Shown in pieces: positions 7,814 to 15,457 of a stretch of 15,512 nucleotides of DNA; position 1 is the stretch's first letter, and the number at the start of each line of letters is the position of its first letter. The notes under the pieces were generated by a model. That model searched no databases. It was not told where the DNA came from and saw only the letters and a program-made list of their open reading frames with translations. Position numbers and translations under genes: made by a program. Source of the stretch: Eubacterium sp. (lineage in GTDB: Bacteria > Bacillota > Clostridia > Oscillospirales > Acutalibacteraceae); the NCBI GenBank assembly GCA_029054965.1, contig JAIDEF010000277.1, positions 1-15,512 of the forward strand, in the 5' to 3' direction.

Positions 7814-7842
7814 TTGAATTAGAAAAGTTGTTGTGCTATTAT
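7814..7842 (+). promoter_or_regulatory. Sigma-A promoter of the iolGDE operon
   Basis: The -35 box TTGAAT (7814-7819) and the -10 box TATTAT (7837-7842) are 17 bp apart. A TGC precedes the -10 box, making an extended -10 element. The predicted start of transcription is near 7849, giving a leader of about 49 bases before the iolG ATG. The gene's GAGAGG ribosome site is at 7884-7889. Confidence 0.72.
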
Positions 7843-7852
7843 TGGAATGATG

Positions 7853-7871
7853 AACTGGATAATGTCCAGTT
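7853..7871. promoter_or_regulatory. Candidate operator: inverted repeat in the iolG leader
   Basis: AACTGGA (7853-7859) and TCCAGTT (7865-7871) form a perfect 7-bp inverted repeat around a 5-base spacer. It lies about 4 to 22 bases after the predicted transcription start, a typical place for a roadblock repressor site. No T-run follows, so it is not a terminator. The repressor (for example a DeoR/IolR- or LacI-type protein) is not in the window. Confidence 0.5.
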
Positions 7872-7897
7872 TAATACATATCTGAGAGGTAAAATTT

Positions 7898-8911
7898 ATG
7901 GAAAAGCTTAAGGTTGGCATCATCGGTGCCGGTCGTATCGGTCAGGTACATGCAAAATCAATTACATACCATATTCCTCAGGCTGAAATCGTTGCTATTT
8001 CAGACATTTTTGTTGAAGGTGCAAAGAAGGTTTCAGAGGAGCTTGGTATCCCGAATTATTATGAGGATTATCACGAGATTTTAAACAATCCTGAAATCAC
8101 AGCAGTTCTTATCTGTTCATCAACAGATACTCACGCAGACATTGCGATTGAGGCTGCTAAGGCAGGCAAGCACATTTTCTGTGAAAAGCCTGTTGATTTA
8201 ACAATTGAAAAAATCAAGGCTGTTATCAAGGCTGTTGACGAGGCTGGTGTTAAACTTCAGATTGGCTTCAATCGTCGTTATGATCACAACTTTGCAACAA
8301 TTAAGGACCTTGCTAACAAGGGTAAAATCGGTGAGCTTCAGACAATCAAAATCACATCACGTGACCCTGAGCCACCCCCGATTTCATATGTTAAGGTATC
8401 CGGCGGTATCTTCCTTGATATGACAGTTCATGATTTTGATATGGCTCGTTTCATTGGCGGTGAGGTTGAAGAGGTTTATGCAAATGCCGCAGTTACAGTT
8501 GACCCCGCTATCGGTGAAGCAGGTGACGTTGACACTGCACTTGTTGCACTCAAATTCAAGAGCGGTGCTATCGGTGTTATCGACAACTGCCGCAAGGCGG
8601 CTTATGGCTATGACCAAAGACTTGAGGTATTCGGCAAGAAGGGTCAGGCAAGTGCTGCAAACGACACTCCTACTCATGTTGAATTTATGGATGAAAACGG
8701 CGCAATAACTGACAAGCCGCTTTATTTCTTCCTTGAGAGATATATGCAGTCATTCACTGACGAAATGACAGAGTTCATTGACTGTGTAATTAACGATAAG
8801 GCTACAAAGACAACTGTTTATGACGGTCTTGAGGCTCTTCGTCTTGGTCTTGCCGCTAAAAAATCTGTTGCTGAAAACAGACCTGTTAAATTATCTGAAA
8901 TTGAGGCTTAA
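7898..8911 (+). CDS. iolG: Inositol 2-dehydrogenase
   Basis: This cytoplasmic NAD-dependent enzyme oxidises myo-inositol to scyllo-inosose (2-keto-myo-inositol), the first step of inositol breakdown. It belongs to the Gfo/Idh/MocA family. The Rossmann motif GIIGAGRIGQVHA is at 8-19, and Asp36 at the end of the second strand suggests NAD over NADP. Lys97 in CEKP, Asp174 and His178 in DMTVHDFD match the catalytic Lys-Asp-His of the Bacillus enzyme. The 337-residue length is normal. It heads a rightward operon with iolD starting 2 bp after its stop. Related dehydrogenases accept scyllo-inositol, chiro-inositol or glucose, so exact specificity is uncertain, but the iolD/iolE context supports an inositol substrate. 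Confidence 0.92.
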   Translation: MEKLKVGIIGAGRIGQVHAKSITYHIPQAEIVAISDIFVEGAKKVSEELGIPNYYEDYHEILNNPEITAVLICSSTDTHADIAIEAAKAGKHIFCEKPVDLTIEKIKAVIKAVDEAGVKLQIGFNRRYDHNFATIKDLANKGKIGELQTIKITSRDPEPPPISYVKVSGGIFLDMTVHDFDMARFIGGEVEEVYANAAVTVDPAIGEAGDVDTALVALKFKSGAIGVIDNCRKAAYGYDQRLEVFGKKGQASAANDTPTHVEFMDENGAITDKPLYFFLERYMQSFTDEMTEFIDCVINDKATKTTVYDGLEALRLGLAAKKSVAENRPVKLSEIEA

Positions 8912-8913
8912 TT

Positions 8914-10767
8914 ATGAAACGTATCAGACTTACAATGTCACAGGCACTGGTTAGGTTCCTTGACAATCAATATATCGAATGTGACGGTGTTGAAACAAAA
9001 TTCGTTGAAGGCATCTTCGGCATCTTTGGTCACGGCTGCGTAGTTGGTGTTGGTCAGGCTTTAGAGCAGGGCGGTCATAATTTAAAATTTTATCAGGGTA
9101 AAAACGAGCAGAATATGGCTCTTGCTGCTATGGCTTATGCTAAACAGCTTGACAGAAAGGCTATTATCCCCTGTGTTTCTTCGATTGGCCCCGGTGCAAC
9201 AAATATGGTAACAGCCTGCGGCTGTGCCACAGCAAACAGAATTCCGCTTCTTGTACTTCCGGGTGACACATTTGCCTGCCGTCAGCCTGATCCTGTTTTA
9301 CAGCAGGCTGAGTTCTTCGACAACTACGGCAGAACTGTAACAGATGCATTCAAGGGTGTATGCCATTATTTTGACAGAATTTTAAGACCCGAGCAGCTTA
9401 TGACAGCTTGCATTAACGCAATGCGTGTTTTAACAGATCCTGCAGATACAGGTGCAGTCTGCCTTGCTATGCCGCAGGATGTTGAGGGTGAGGCTTACGA
9501 TTATCCTGAGCATTTCCTTGCTAAAAGAGTTTGGCATATGGACAGACGTCCTATTTCAAAATCACAGCTTGACAGAGCTACAGCACTTATTAAAGAGGCT
9601 GAAAAACCGATTATTATTTGCGGCGGCGGTGTAAGATACAGCGGTGCTGAAAAAGAACTGCTTGAATTTGCTGAAAAATATAACATCCCTGTTGCCGAAA
9701 CACAGGCAGGCAAGGGTATTATTGACTGGAAGCATCCGCTCAATCTCGGCGGTATCGGTGTAACAGGCGGCAAGGCTGCCAATGTTATTGCAAAGGATGC
9801 TGACTTGATTATCGGTGTAGGTACTCGTTTTACAGATTTCACCACAGCATCAAAATGGCTGTTTAACGAAAACAGAAAGGTGCTTGGTATTAATGTATGC
9901 CCATTTGATGCATTCAAGATGGATGCTGAGGCAATCATCGCTGATGCGAAAGAGGCTGTTACTGCTCTTGTTGAGTCCTGTAACGGATATAAATCAGCTT
10001 ATACTGATGAAATCTCAGCAGCAAAATCTGAATGGGATGCTATTGTTGATAAATATTACTCAACAGAGCTTGAGGGCGGACTTAATCAGACTCTTGCTCT
10101 TGGTATCATCAACGAGTTCATGGAGGAGGACGCTATTGCTCTCGGTTCAGCAGGCTCTCTCCCGGGTGATATGCAAAGACTGTTCAGACCAAAGGACAGA
10201 GGTACATACCATATGGAATACGGTTATTCTAATATGGGATATGAAGTGAATGGTGCACTTGGTGCAAAAATGGCTAAGCCGGAATCACAGGTTTACACCT
10301 TCTGCGGTGACGGCTCATTCCTTATGGGACACAGCGAGCTTTACACTGCTTTGCAGGAGGGCTTAAAGATTAATGTCTGCCTGTTTGACAATATGGGCTG
10401 GGGCTGTATTGAAAATCTCCAGAATAATCAGGGTACTGATACATTTGGTACTGTTTTCAGAGCAAGAAATCCTGTAACAGGCATGCTTGATGGTGCGGAA
10501 ATTGATCCTGATTTTGCAAAGATTGCAGAGGGCTATGGCTGTAAGGCATATACCTGCCGTACATCTGACGAGCTTCGTGCTGCACTTGCTGATGCACAGA
10601 AGCAGACAGTTTCCTGCCTGTTTGATATTAAGGTGTTGCCAAAGACTATGACCCCGGGCTTTGAGTCCTGGTGGAGAGTCGGTGTTGCAGAGGTTTCTGA
10701 AAGTGAAACAGTCGCAGCAGCATATGAGGATATGCAGGCACATATTAAGGATACCTTTGATTATTAA
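8914..10767 (+). CDS. iolD: 3D-(3,5/4)-trihydroxycyclohexane-1,2-dione hydrolase
   Basis: This thiamine-diphosphate enzyme opens the ring of the diketone made by IolE, giving 5-deoxy-glucuronate. It has the three-domain acetolactate-synthase-like architecture. Glu65 in GKNEQNMA is the conserved cofactor-activating glutamate. A central domain (about 215-350) contains CGGGVRYSGA and VGTRFTDF. The ThDP/Mg motif starts with GDG at 465-467 and ends at Asn493 in FDNMGWG. The 617 residues are close to the usual length, with no frameshift. The ribosome site GAGG (8903-8906) lies inside the end of iolG. The gene order iolG-iolD-iolE and the strong family resemblance make the assignment firm over other ThDP enzymes such as acetolactate synthase. 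Confidence 0.95.
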   Translation: MKRIRLTMSQALVRFLDNQYIECDGVETKFVEGIFGIFGHGCVVGVGQALEQGGHNLKFYQGKNEQNMALAAMAYAKQLDRKAIIPCVSSIGPGATNMVTACGCATANRIPLLVLPGDTFACRQPDPVLQQAEFFDNYGRTVTDAFKGVCHYFDRILRPEQLMTACINAMRVLTDPADTGAVCLAMPQDVEGEAYDYPEHFLAKRVWHMDRRPISKSQLDRATALIKEAEKPIIICGGGVRYSGAEKELLEFAEKYNIPVAETQAGKGIIDWKHPLNLGGIGVTGGKAANVIAKDADLIIGVGTRFTDFTTASKWLFNENRKVLGINVCPFDAFKMDAEAIIADAKEAVTALVESCNGYKSAYTDEISAAKSEWDAIVDKYYSTELEGGLNQTLALGIINEFMEEDAIALGSAGSLPGDMQRLFRPKDRGTYHMEYGYSNMGYEVNGALGAKMAKPESQVYTFCGDGSFLMGHSELYTALQEGLKINVCLFDNMGWGCIENLQNNQGTDTFGTVFRARNPVTGMLDGAEIDPDFAKIAEGYGCKAYTCRTSDELRAALADAQKQTVSCLFDIKVLPKTMTPGFESWWRVGVAEVSESETVAAAYEDMQAHIKDTFDY

Positions 10768-10810
10768 TAATTGTATCTTTACTAAAAAATTTTGAAAGGT
10801 AAAATAGGAA

Positions 10811-11710
10811 ATGCTTGATTCAAACAAAGTTAAATTAGCTATTGCACCAATCGGCTGGACTAATGACGATATGCCTGACCTTGGTGCAGAGAATACATTT
10901 GAGCAGTGCATCAGTGAAATGGCACTGGCCGGCTTTAAAGGCTCTGAAATCGGTAACAAATACCCTGCAGATCCTGATGTATTAAAGCCATATCTTGATA
11001 TCAGAGGACTTCAGATTTGTAATGCGTGGTTCTCATCATATTTAACCTCAAAGCCTTATGAGGAAACAATCGAGGCCTTCAAGGCTCATTGCGATAAGCT
11101 CCATAAGTTAGGTGCAAAGGTTATTGGTGCTTCAGAACAGGGCAACTCAATTCAGGGCTGTCTTGACAAGTCCATTCTTGATGAAAAGCCTTATTACACT
11201 GACGAGCAGTGGGAAATCGTTGCCAAGGGCTTTAATGAAATGGGCGCTTATGCAAAGAGCAAGGGTATGTTCTTTACCGTTCATCATCATATGGGCACAG
11301 GTGTTCAGACCGTTGAGGAAATTGATAAGCTGATGGAGATTACTGACCCCGATTTAGTTTATCTTCTTTTCGACTCAGGTCATCTCACCTTTGCAGGCAT
11401 CGACCCTGTTCCTGTTCTGAAAAAGTATATCAACAGAGTTAAGCACGTTCACTTAAAGGACGTTCGTCTTGATGTTTATAACAATCAGGTTGTTCCTGAG
11501 CATATGTCATTCCTTGACGCTGTCAGAGCAGGCGTGTTCACAGTGCCGGGTGATGGAGATGTTGACTTTAAGCCTATCTTTGACATTCTTGCAGAGAATG
11601 ATTATGAGGGATGGGTAGTTGTTGAGGCTGAGCAGGACCCTGCAAAGGCTAATCCGTTTGAGTATGCTGTTAAGGCAAGAAAATATATTGCTGAAAACAC
11701 AGGTCTTTAA
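10811..11710 (+). CDS. iolE: Inosose (2-keto-myo-inositol) dehydratase
   Basis: This enzyme dehydrates scyllo-inosose to 3D-(3,5/4)-trihydroxycyclohexane-1,2-dione, the step between IolG and IolD. It is a metal-dependent TIM-barrel protein of the xylose-isomerase-like/AP-endonuclease 2 superfamily. Recognisable IolE signatures are [15 protein letters not shown] near the N-terminus and GSEIGNKYP at about 44-52. Later barrel strands carry likely metal or catalytic residues in HHHMGTG, DSGHL, KHVHLKD and VVVEAEQDP. The 299-residue length is usual. A GAAAGG site at 10794-10799 precedes the ATG. It lies 43 bp after iolD and is followed by a hairpin terminator, so it is the last gene of the operon. 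Confidence 0.94.
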   Translation: MLDSNKVKLAIAPIGWTNDDMPDLGAENTFEQCISEMALAGFKGSEIGNKYPADPDVLKPYLDIRGLQICNAWFSSYLTSKPYEETIEAFKAHCDKLHKLGAKVIGASEQGNSIQGCLDKSILDEKPYYTDEQWEIVAKGFNEMGAYAKSKGMFFTVHHHMGTGVQTVEEIDKLMEITDPDLVYLLFDSGHLTFAGIDPVPVLKKYINRVKHVHLKDVRLDVYNNQVVPEHMSFLDAVRAGVFTVPGDGDVDFKPIFDILAENDYEGWVVVEAEQDPAKANPFEYAVKARKYIAENTGL

Positions 11711-11768
11711 AATCAATAAACCTATAAAAAAACCTGATACATATAAATAGGTACAATAACGAAGCTTT

Positions 11769-11798
11769 AAATCAAAGGACACTATTGTTCTTTGGTTT
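11769..11798 (+). terminator. Rho-independent terminator after iolE
   Basis: A 13-bp stem (11769-11781 with 11786-11798, including two G-T pairs) closes a 4-base CTAT loop and is followed by the T-rich ATTTTATGCTATTATTTTA. It lies 58 bp after the iolE stop. The right arm overlaps the predicted -35 box of the next gene. Confidence 0.78.
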
Positions 11799-11813
11799 AT
11801 TTTATGCTATTAT
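11785..11813 (+). promoter_or_regulatory. Possible promoter of the SnoaL-like gene
   Basis: A weak -35 box TTGTTC (11785-11790), a 17-bp spacer, and an extended -10 TGC-TATTAT (11808-11813) precede the gene by about 40 bases. The -35 box lies within the terminator stem, so the terminator and promoter share sequence. The -10 context is the same as at iolG. Confidence 0.45.
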
Positions 11814-11852
11814 TTTATTAATAGATAAATCGGAATTTATTTGAGGTGAACC

Positions 11853-12263
11853 ATGAGCAGTAAAGAAATCATAAAATATTTTTATGAGGTAGTTGTTTCA
11901 AAAAATTTGCTTGATGAACTCCCAAAATATATTTCAAATGCCTGTGTACAAAAGATTGGAAAAAACGAGACTTTTATAGGCATAGAGGGAATGAGGCAAC
12001 ATCTTTTAGCTGTTAGGACAACATATCCCGACTACACAATGGAGATTATCCGCCAATTTGAAGATGGAGAGACTGTTGTTTCGGAATTTATTATGAGAGG
12101 AACACATAAAGGTGAGTTTATTGGAATAACTCCCACGAACAAGGTTATAGAAATAAAAGGGGTAAATATTGATAAGATTGTGAATGGAAAGATTGTTGAA
12201 CATGGCGGTACTGCCAATACTTTTGAGGCTTTTTGGGAAAACGGTCTAATTACATCAGTATAA
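11853..12263 (+). CDS. SnoaL-like / NTF2-fold protein
   Basis: This 136-residue soluble protein has the layout of the SnoaL-like polyketide-cyclase/NTF2 superfamily: an N-terminal helix pair, then a helix with GIEGMRQHLLAVRTTYPDYTM, and C-terminal strands with VVSEFIMRGTHKGEFIGI, EIKGVNIDKIVNGKIVEH and a final aromatic helix. The HKGEFIGITPTNK segment and the WxN-like ending are typical of 'ester cyclase' members. The fold forms a cone-shaped pocket used for many reactions or for ligand binding, so no reaction can be assigned. The ribosome site GAGGTG is at 11843-11848. It reads in the same direction as the pyrophosphatase-like gene 32 bp downstream and probably forms a two-gene unit, separated from iolE by a terminator. 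Confidence 0.82.
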   Translation: MSSKEIIKYFYEVVVSKNLLDELPKYISNACVQKIGKNETFIGIEGMRQHLLAVRTTYPDYTMEIIRQFEDGETVVSEFIMRGTHKGEFIGITPTNKVIEIKGVNIDKIVNGKIVEHGGTANTFEAFWENGLITSV

Positions 12264-12295
12264 AGAAATTTTTCTGTTTGTAAGGGAGTAATAAA

Positions 12296-12640
12296 ATGCA
12301 AAATAATAGAGAATTTTGGAAAGTATTAAATGAATTGGTAGCAAATTCAGAAATTGTAATTGACAGACCAAAAGGAACCACGCATCCTAAATATCCTAAT
12401 TTTATTTACAAAGTTGATTATGGGTATTTAAAAGATACAGCATCTATGGATGGTGCAGGGATAGACGTATGGGTTGGAAGTGGCGAAAAAAAGATTGATG
12501 CAATAATATGTATTGTTGATTTGATGAAAAAAGATTCAGAAATCAAAATTTTAATTGGCTGTACAGAAGAGGAAAAACAAATTATATATCAAACGCATAA
12601 TGAAACGGAATATATGAAAGGTATTTTGATTCGACGATAA
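12296..12640 (+). CDS. Short, degenerate soluble inorganic pyrophosphatase-like protein
   Basis: This 114-residue protein resembles the core of family I soluble inorganic pyrophosphatase. IYKVDYGYLKDTASMDGAGIDVWVG (37-61) aligns with the FYPCNYGY...LDGDPVDVLV stretch of the E. coli enzyme. In that alignment Asp52 and Asp57 keep two metal ligands (E. coli Asp65 and Asp70), but Ala54 replaces Asp67, the general base. The later Asp97/Asp102/Lys104 region is not recognisable, and the protein is about 60 residues shorter than usual. Classical pyrophosphatase activity is therefore doubtful. The stop codon is normal and the reading frame is clean, with a good AAGGGAG site at 12282-12288, so it looks like a maintained shorter family rather than a decaying gene. 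It sits 32 bp after the SnoaL-like gene. Confidence 0.78.
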   Translation: MQNNREFWKVLNELVANSEIVIDRPKGTTHPKYPNFIYKVDYGYLKDTASMDGAGIDVWVGSGEKKIDAIICIVDLMKKDSEIKILIGCTEEEKQIIYQTHNETEYMKGILIRR

Positions 12641-12719
12641 ATGATTTCAGTTTATTGAGTCAAACGCAAGTGCAATACTGTAGCGAGCATCGGATTTTGA
12701 TATACAAAAACCATATAAA

Positions 12720-12747
12720 AAACCACGAACAAAAATGTTCGTGGTTT
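12720..12747 (-). terminator. Terminator of the Ca-ATPase gene, possibly bidirectional
   Basis: A perfect 11-bp stem AAACCACGAAC/GTTCGTGGTTT with a 6-base loop lies between two convergent genes. On the minus strand the stem runs into a T-run (reverse complement of 12714-12720) that suits termination of the ATPase transcript, 55 bp after its stop. On the plus strand only TTTACTT follows, so it is weaker for the pyrophosphatase-like gene. Confidence 0.8.
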
Positions 12748-12802
12748 ACTTCGTTATAGCTCTGATACGTATGCATCAAGAGTTTTCTGTTTACAATTAA
12801 AT

Positions 12803-15457
12803 TTATTTGTTAAGCTTTCTTTGGATTGCTTTAACAATTTCAACAATCGGAATTACGCAAACTGCCAGTGCAAGTGAAATTGCATATTCAGTTAAGCTGA
12901 TATGAGCAAAATCAAATGCTTCTGCAAGGAACGGAATATAAATAACAACGGTTGAAAGCACAAGGCTGAGTACCATCGCCCCAACTAAATACCAGTTGAC
13001 ACTGCCCATTTTTGCAATTGTCTGTCGGCGTGAACGCATATTGAAGGAATGGAAAATCTCTGCCATTGCAAGGGTCAGGAACGCCATTGTCATACCATTC
13101 TGGTGAATAAGCTCTTCTGAGCCGTGGGCAAGTGCAACGCCAAGCTGATTGGTACCGAAGAAATACGCAAGGAGTGTAAGAACAGTCACCATAAGACCCT
13201 GGTAAACGCAGTCAAAGCCCATACCACCTGCAAAAATTCCGTCCTTGGAATTTCTCGGCTGACGTTTCATTATATCCTTTTCGCCCTTTTCAAGACCAAG
13301 AGCAAGAGCAGGCAGACAGTCGGTTATCAGGTTAATCCAAAGAAGATGAACAGGCTCAAAAATTGTGAAGCCCATTAAGGTTGCAATGAAAATTGTAACA
13401 ACCTCACTGAGGTTTGATGAGAGAAGGAACTGAATTGAATTACGGATGTTATCGTAAATCCTTCTGCCCTCTTCAACGGCAGAAACGATTGTTGCAAAGT
13501 TATCATCAGCAAGCACCATATCAGCAACATTCTTGGTAACGTCTGTACCTGTGATACCCATACCGACACCGATATCTGCATTTTTGATTGATGGTGCATC
13601 ATTAACACCGTCACCTGTCATTGCAGTAATTTTGCCCTTTGCCTTCCATGCTTTTACAATTCTTACCTTATGCTCAGGCTGAACACGTGCATATACAGAA
13701 TACTTTTCAATTTCCCTGTCAAGCTCTTCATCACTGAGCTTATTAAGCTCTGCACCAGTGATTGCAGAGGTATTATCGGTAATTATACCAAGCTCTTTTG
13801 CAATAGCAACAGCGGTATCCTTATGGTCACCTGTTATCATAATAGGTCTGATACCTGCTGCACGGCACTCCTTAATTGCCTCAACAACCTCAGGGCGTAC
13901 AGGGTCAATCATACCTGTTAATCCAACATAACAAAGCTCCTGCTCAAGTGCTGAAGCCTCTTCGCTTTCAGGCTCATTCTTATAAATGCGCATTGCACAG
14001 CAAAGAACACGAAGTGCCTTATCAGCCATTTCCTTGTTGCCTGCAAGGATTTCAGCACGCTTTTCATCAGTCATAGGAAGCTGCTTGCCGTTCTCATAAT
14101 ACGATGTGCATTTTGAAAGCACCACATCAGGTGCACCCTTTGTATACTGAATATAGCCGTTCTCGCTCTTATGAACAGTTGACATCATTTTTCTCATTGA
14201 GTCAAATGGTGCTTCCATAACTCTTGGGAAGGTATCCTCAAGCTTTGTTTTAGGAAGCTCCAGCTTATCGGCATACGCAACAAGTGCGGCCTCAGTCGGT
14301 TCACCCTTGACAGTACCATCATCCTGAAGCTGTGCATCACAGCAAAGTGCCATAGCGGTTGCAAGGAGCTTTTCATCACTGCCCTTATATTCAACAACAG
14401 TCATTTTATTCTGTGTCAAAGTACCTGTTTTGTCAGAGCAGATAATTTGAGTACAGCCCAATGTTTCAACAGCGGTAAGCTGTCTGATAACAGCATTTCT
14501 TTTGCTCATTTTTGTAACACCGATTGAAAGAACAATAGTTACAACAGCAGCCAGACCCTCAGGAATAGCGGCAACAGCAAGCGAAACTGCAACCATAAAG
14601 GTGTCAAGAACAGTATTGAAATTAACAGCATCACCAACAATAAGTGAACGAACGATATCGAAAGCAAAGATAAATACGCAAATACCGAGAACTAATATTG
14701 ATAAAATACGAGATAACTGATTGAGCTTCTGCTGCAAAGGAGTGTCACCATTCTCTGCCTGCTCAAGAGCATCGGCAATTTTACCCATTTCGGTATCCAT
14801 ACCCGTTGCGACAACAACTGCCCTGCCGTGACCATACACAACATTTGAGCCCATATAGCACATATTTTTTCTGTCGCCAAGTGGAACATCATCACTGCCC
14901 AGCGGGTCAATAGCATCAACTTGCTTATTAACAGGAACGGACTCGCCTGTAAGTGCAGCCTCCTCAATTTTCATTGAAGCACAGCTTATAATTCGGCAGT
15001 CTGCAGGAACACTGTCACCTGCTTCAAGCTCAACAACGTCACCAACAACAAGGTCCTCACTTTTGATGTCGACAAGTCTGCCGTCACGATAAACCTTCGA
15101 TTTAGCAGCCGCAATTTCCTGAAGTGCCTCAATTGCCTTCTCCGCCTTTCGCTCCTGTGCAACACCGAGCCCTGCATTAAGCAGAACAACAAACATAATG
15201 ATGAAAACATCTGTAAAGCCCTCACCGCTGACAGCGCCAGTAATTGCAGAAATAACAGCAGCAATGATAAGTATAATTATCATCGGGTCAGCAAGCTGAC
15301 TTAAAAATTTATGAAGAAGAGATTCCTTCTTACCCTCAGCCAACTTGTTTTTGCCGTTTTTTTCAAGCCTTGAGGCAGCCTCAGCAGCAGTTAAACCGCC
15401 TTCAGTGGACTTGATTTCATCAAATACAGCACTTTTGTCCTTCAAATACTCCTTCAT
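12803..15457 (-). CDS. P2A-type calcium-transporting ATPase
   Basis: This is a membrane pump that uses ATP to export Ca2+ from the cytoplasm. The full 884-residue P-type architecture is present: N-terminal actuator segment; TGES at 170-173; M4 with AAIPEGL (PEGL 299-302); phosphorylation site Asp342 in CSDKTGTLT; nucleotide-binding KGAP at 440-443; hinge motif TGDGVNDAP at 614-622; and M5-M10 at the C-terminus. By alignment with SERCA, the calcium-site residues are all kept: M4 Glu300, M5 Asn682 and Glu685, M6 Asn709, Thr712 and Asp713, and M8 Glu800. This is unlike bacterial pumps that have lost one site. The ATG has AGAGG upstream. It is a single-gene unit; its promoter lies at or beyond the right edge, where only a possible TACTAT -10 box (15501-15506) can be seen. 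Confidence 0.95.
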   Translation of the reverse strand: MKEYLKDKSAVFDEIKSTEGGLTAAEAASRLEKNGKNKLAEGKKESLLHKFLSQLADPMIIILIIAAVISAITGAVSGEGFTDVFIIMFVVLLNAGLGVAQERKAEKAIEALQEIAAAKSKVYRDGRLVDIKSEDLVVGDVVELEAGDSVPADCRIISCASMKIEEAALTGESVPVNKQVDAIDPLGSDDVPLGDRKNMCYMGSNVVYGHGRAVVVATGMDTEMGKIADALEQAENGDTPLQQKLNQLSRILSILVLGICVFIFAFDIVRSLIVGDAVNFNTVLDTFMVAVSLAVAAIPEGLAAVVTIVLSIGVTKMSKRNAVIRQLTAVETLGCTQIICSDKTGTLTQNKMTVVEYKGSDEKLLATAMALCCDAQLQDDGTVKGEPTEAALVAYADKLELPKTKLEDTFPRVMEAPFDSMRKMMSTVHKSENGYIQYTKGAPDVVLSKCTSYYENGKQLPMTDEKRAEILAGNKEMADKALRVLCCAMRIYKNEPESEEASALEQELCYVGLTGMIDPVRPEVVEAIKECRAAGIRPIMITGDHKDTAVAIAKELGIITDNTSAITGAELNKLSDEELDREIEKYSVYARVQPEHKVRIVKAWKAKGKITAMTGDGVNDAPSIKNADIGVGMGITGTDVTKNVADMVLADDNFATIVSAVEEGRRIYDNIRNSIQFLLSSNLSEVVTIFIATLMGFTIFEPVHLLWINLITDCLPALALGLEKGEKDIMKRQPRNSKDGIFAGGMGFDCVYQGLMVTVLTLLAYFFGTNQLGVALAHGSEELIHQNGMTMAFLTLAMAEIFHSFNMRSRRQTIAKMGSVNWYLVGAMVLSLVLSTVVIYIPFLAEAFDFAHISLTEYAISLALAVCVIPIVEIVKAIQRKLNK

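Noticed and set aside
7704..7897. Riboswitch in the divergent region
   Set aside because: Both leaders are short (about 30-50 bases) and AT-rich; the only dyad is short and not followed by a T-run or a sequestering arm over the ribosome site.
9501..9938. A 145-codon minus-strand open frame inside iolD
   Set aside because: It is fully inside a conserved gene, with no family likeness; a shadow frame.
10363..10959. A 198-codon antisense open frame across the end of iolD and the start of iolE
   Set aside because: It runs opposite to two genes with clear family motifs, has no visible ribosome site or recognisable domain, and is best explained by codon shadowing.
11720..11752. Inverted repeat ACCTAT...ATAGGT after iolE as an additional terminator
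   Set aside because: Only 6 bp of stem with a 21-base loop and no T-run; the hairpin at 11769-11798 is much better.
12655..12750. Remnant of a transposase or other gene in the frame after the pyrophosphatase-like gene
   Set aside because: A short open stretch exists, but it has no recognisable motif and largely overlaps the terminator hairpin.
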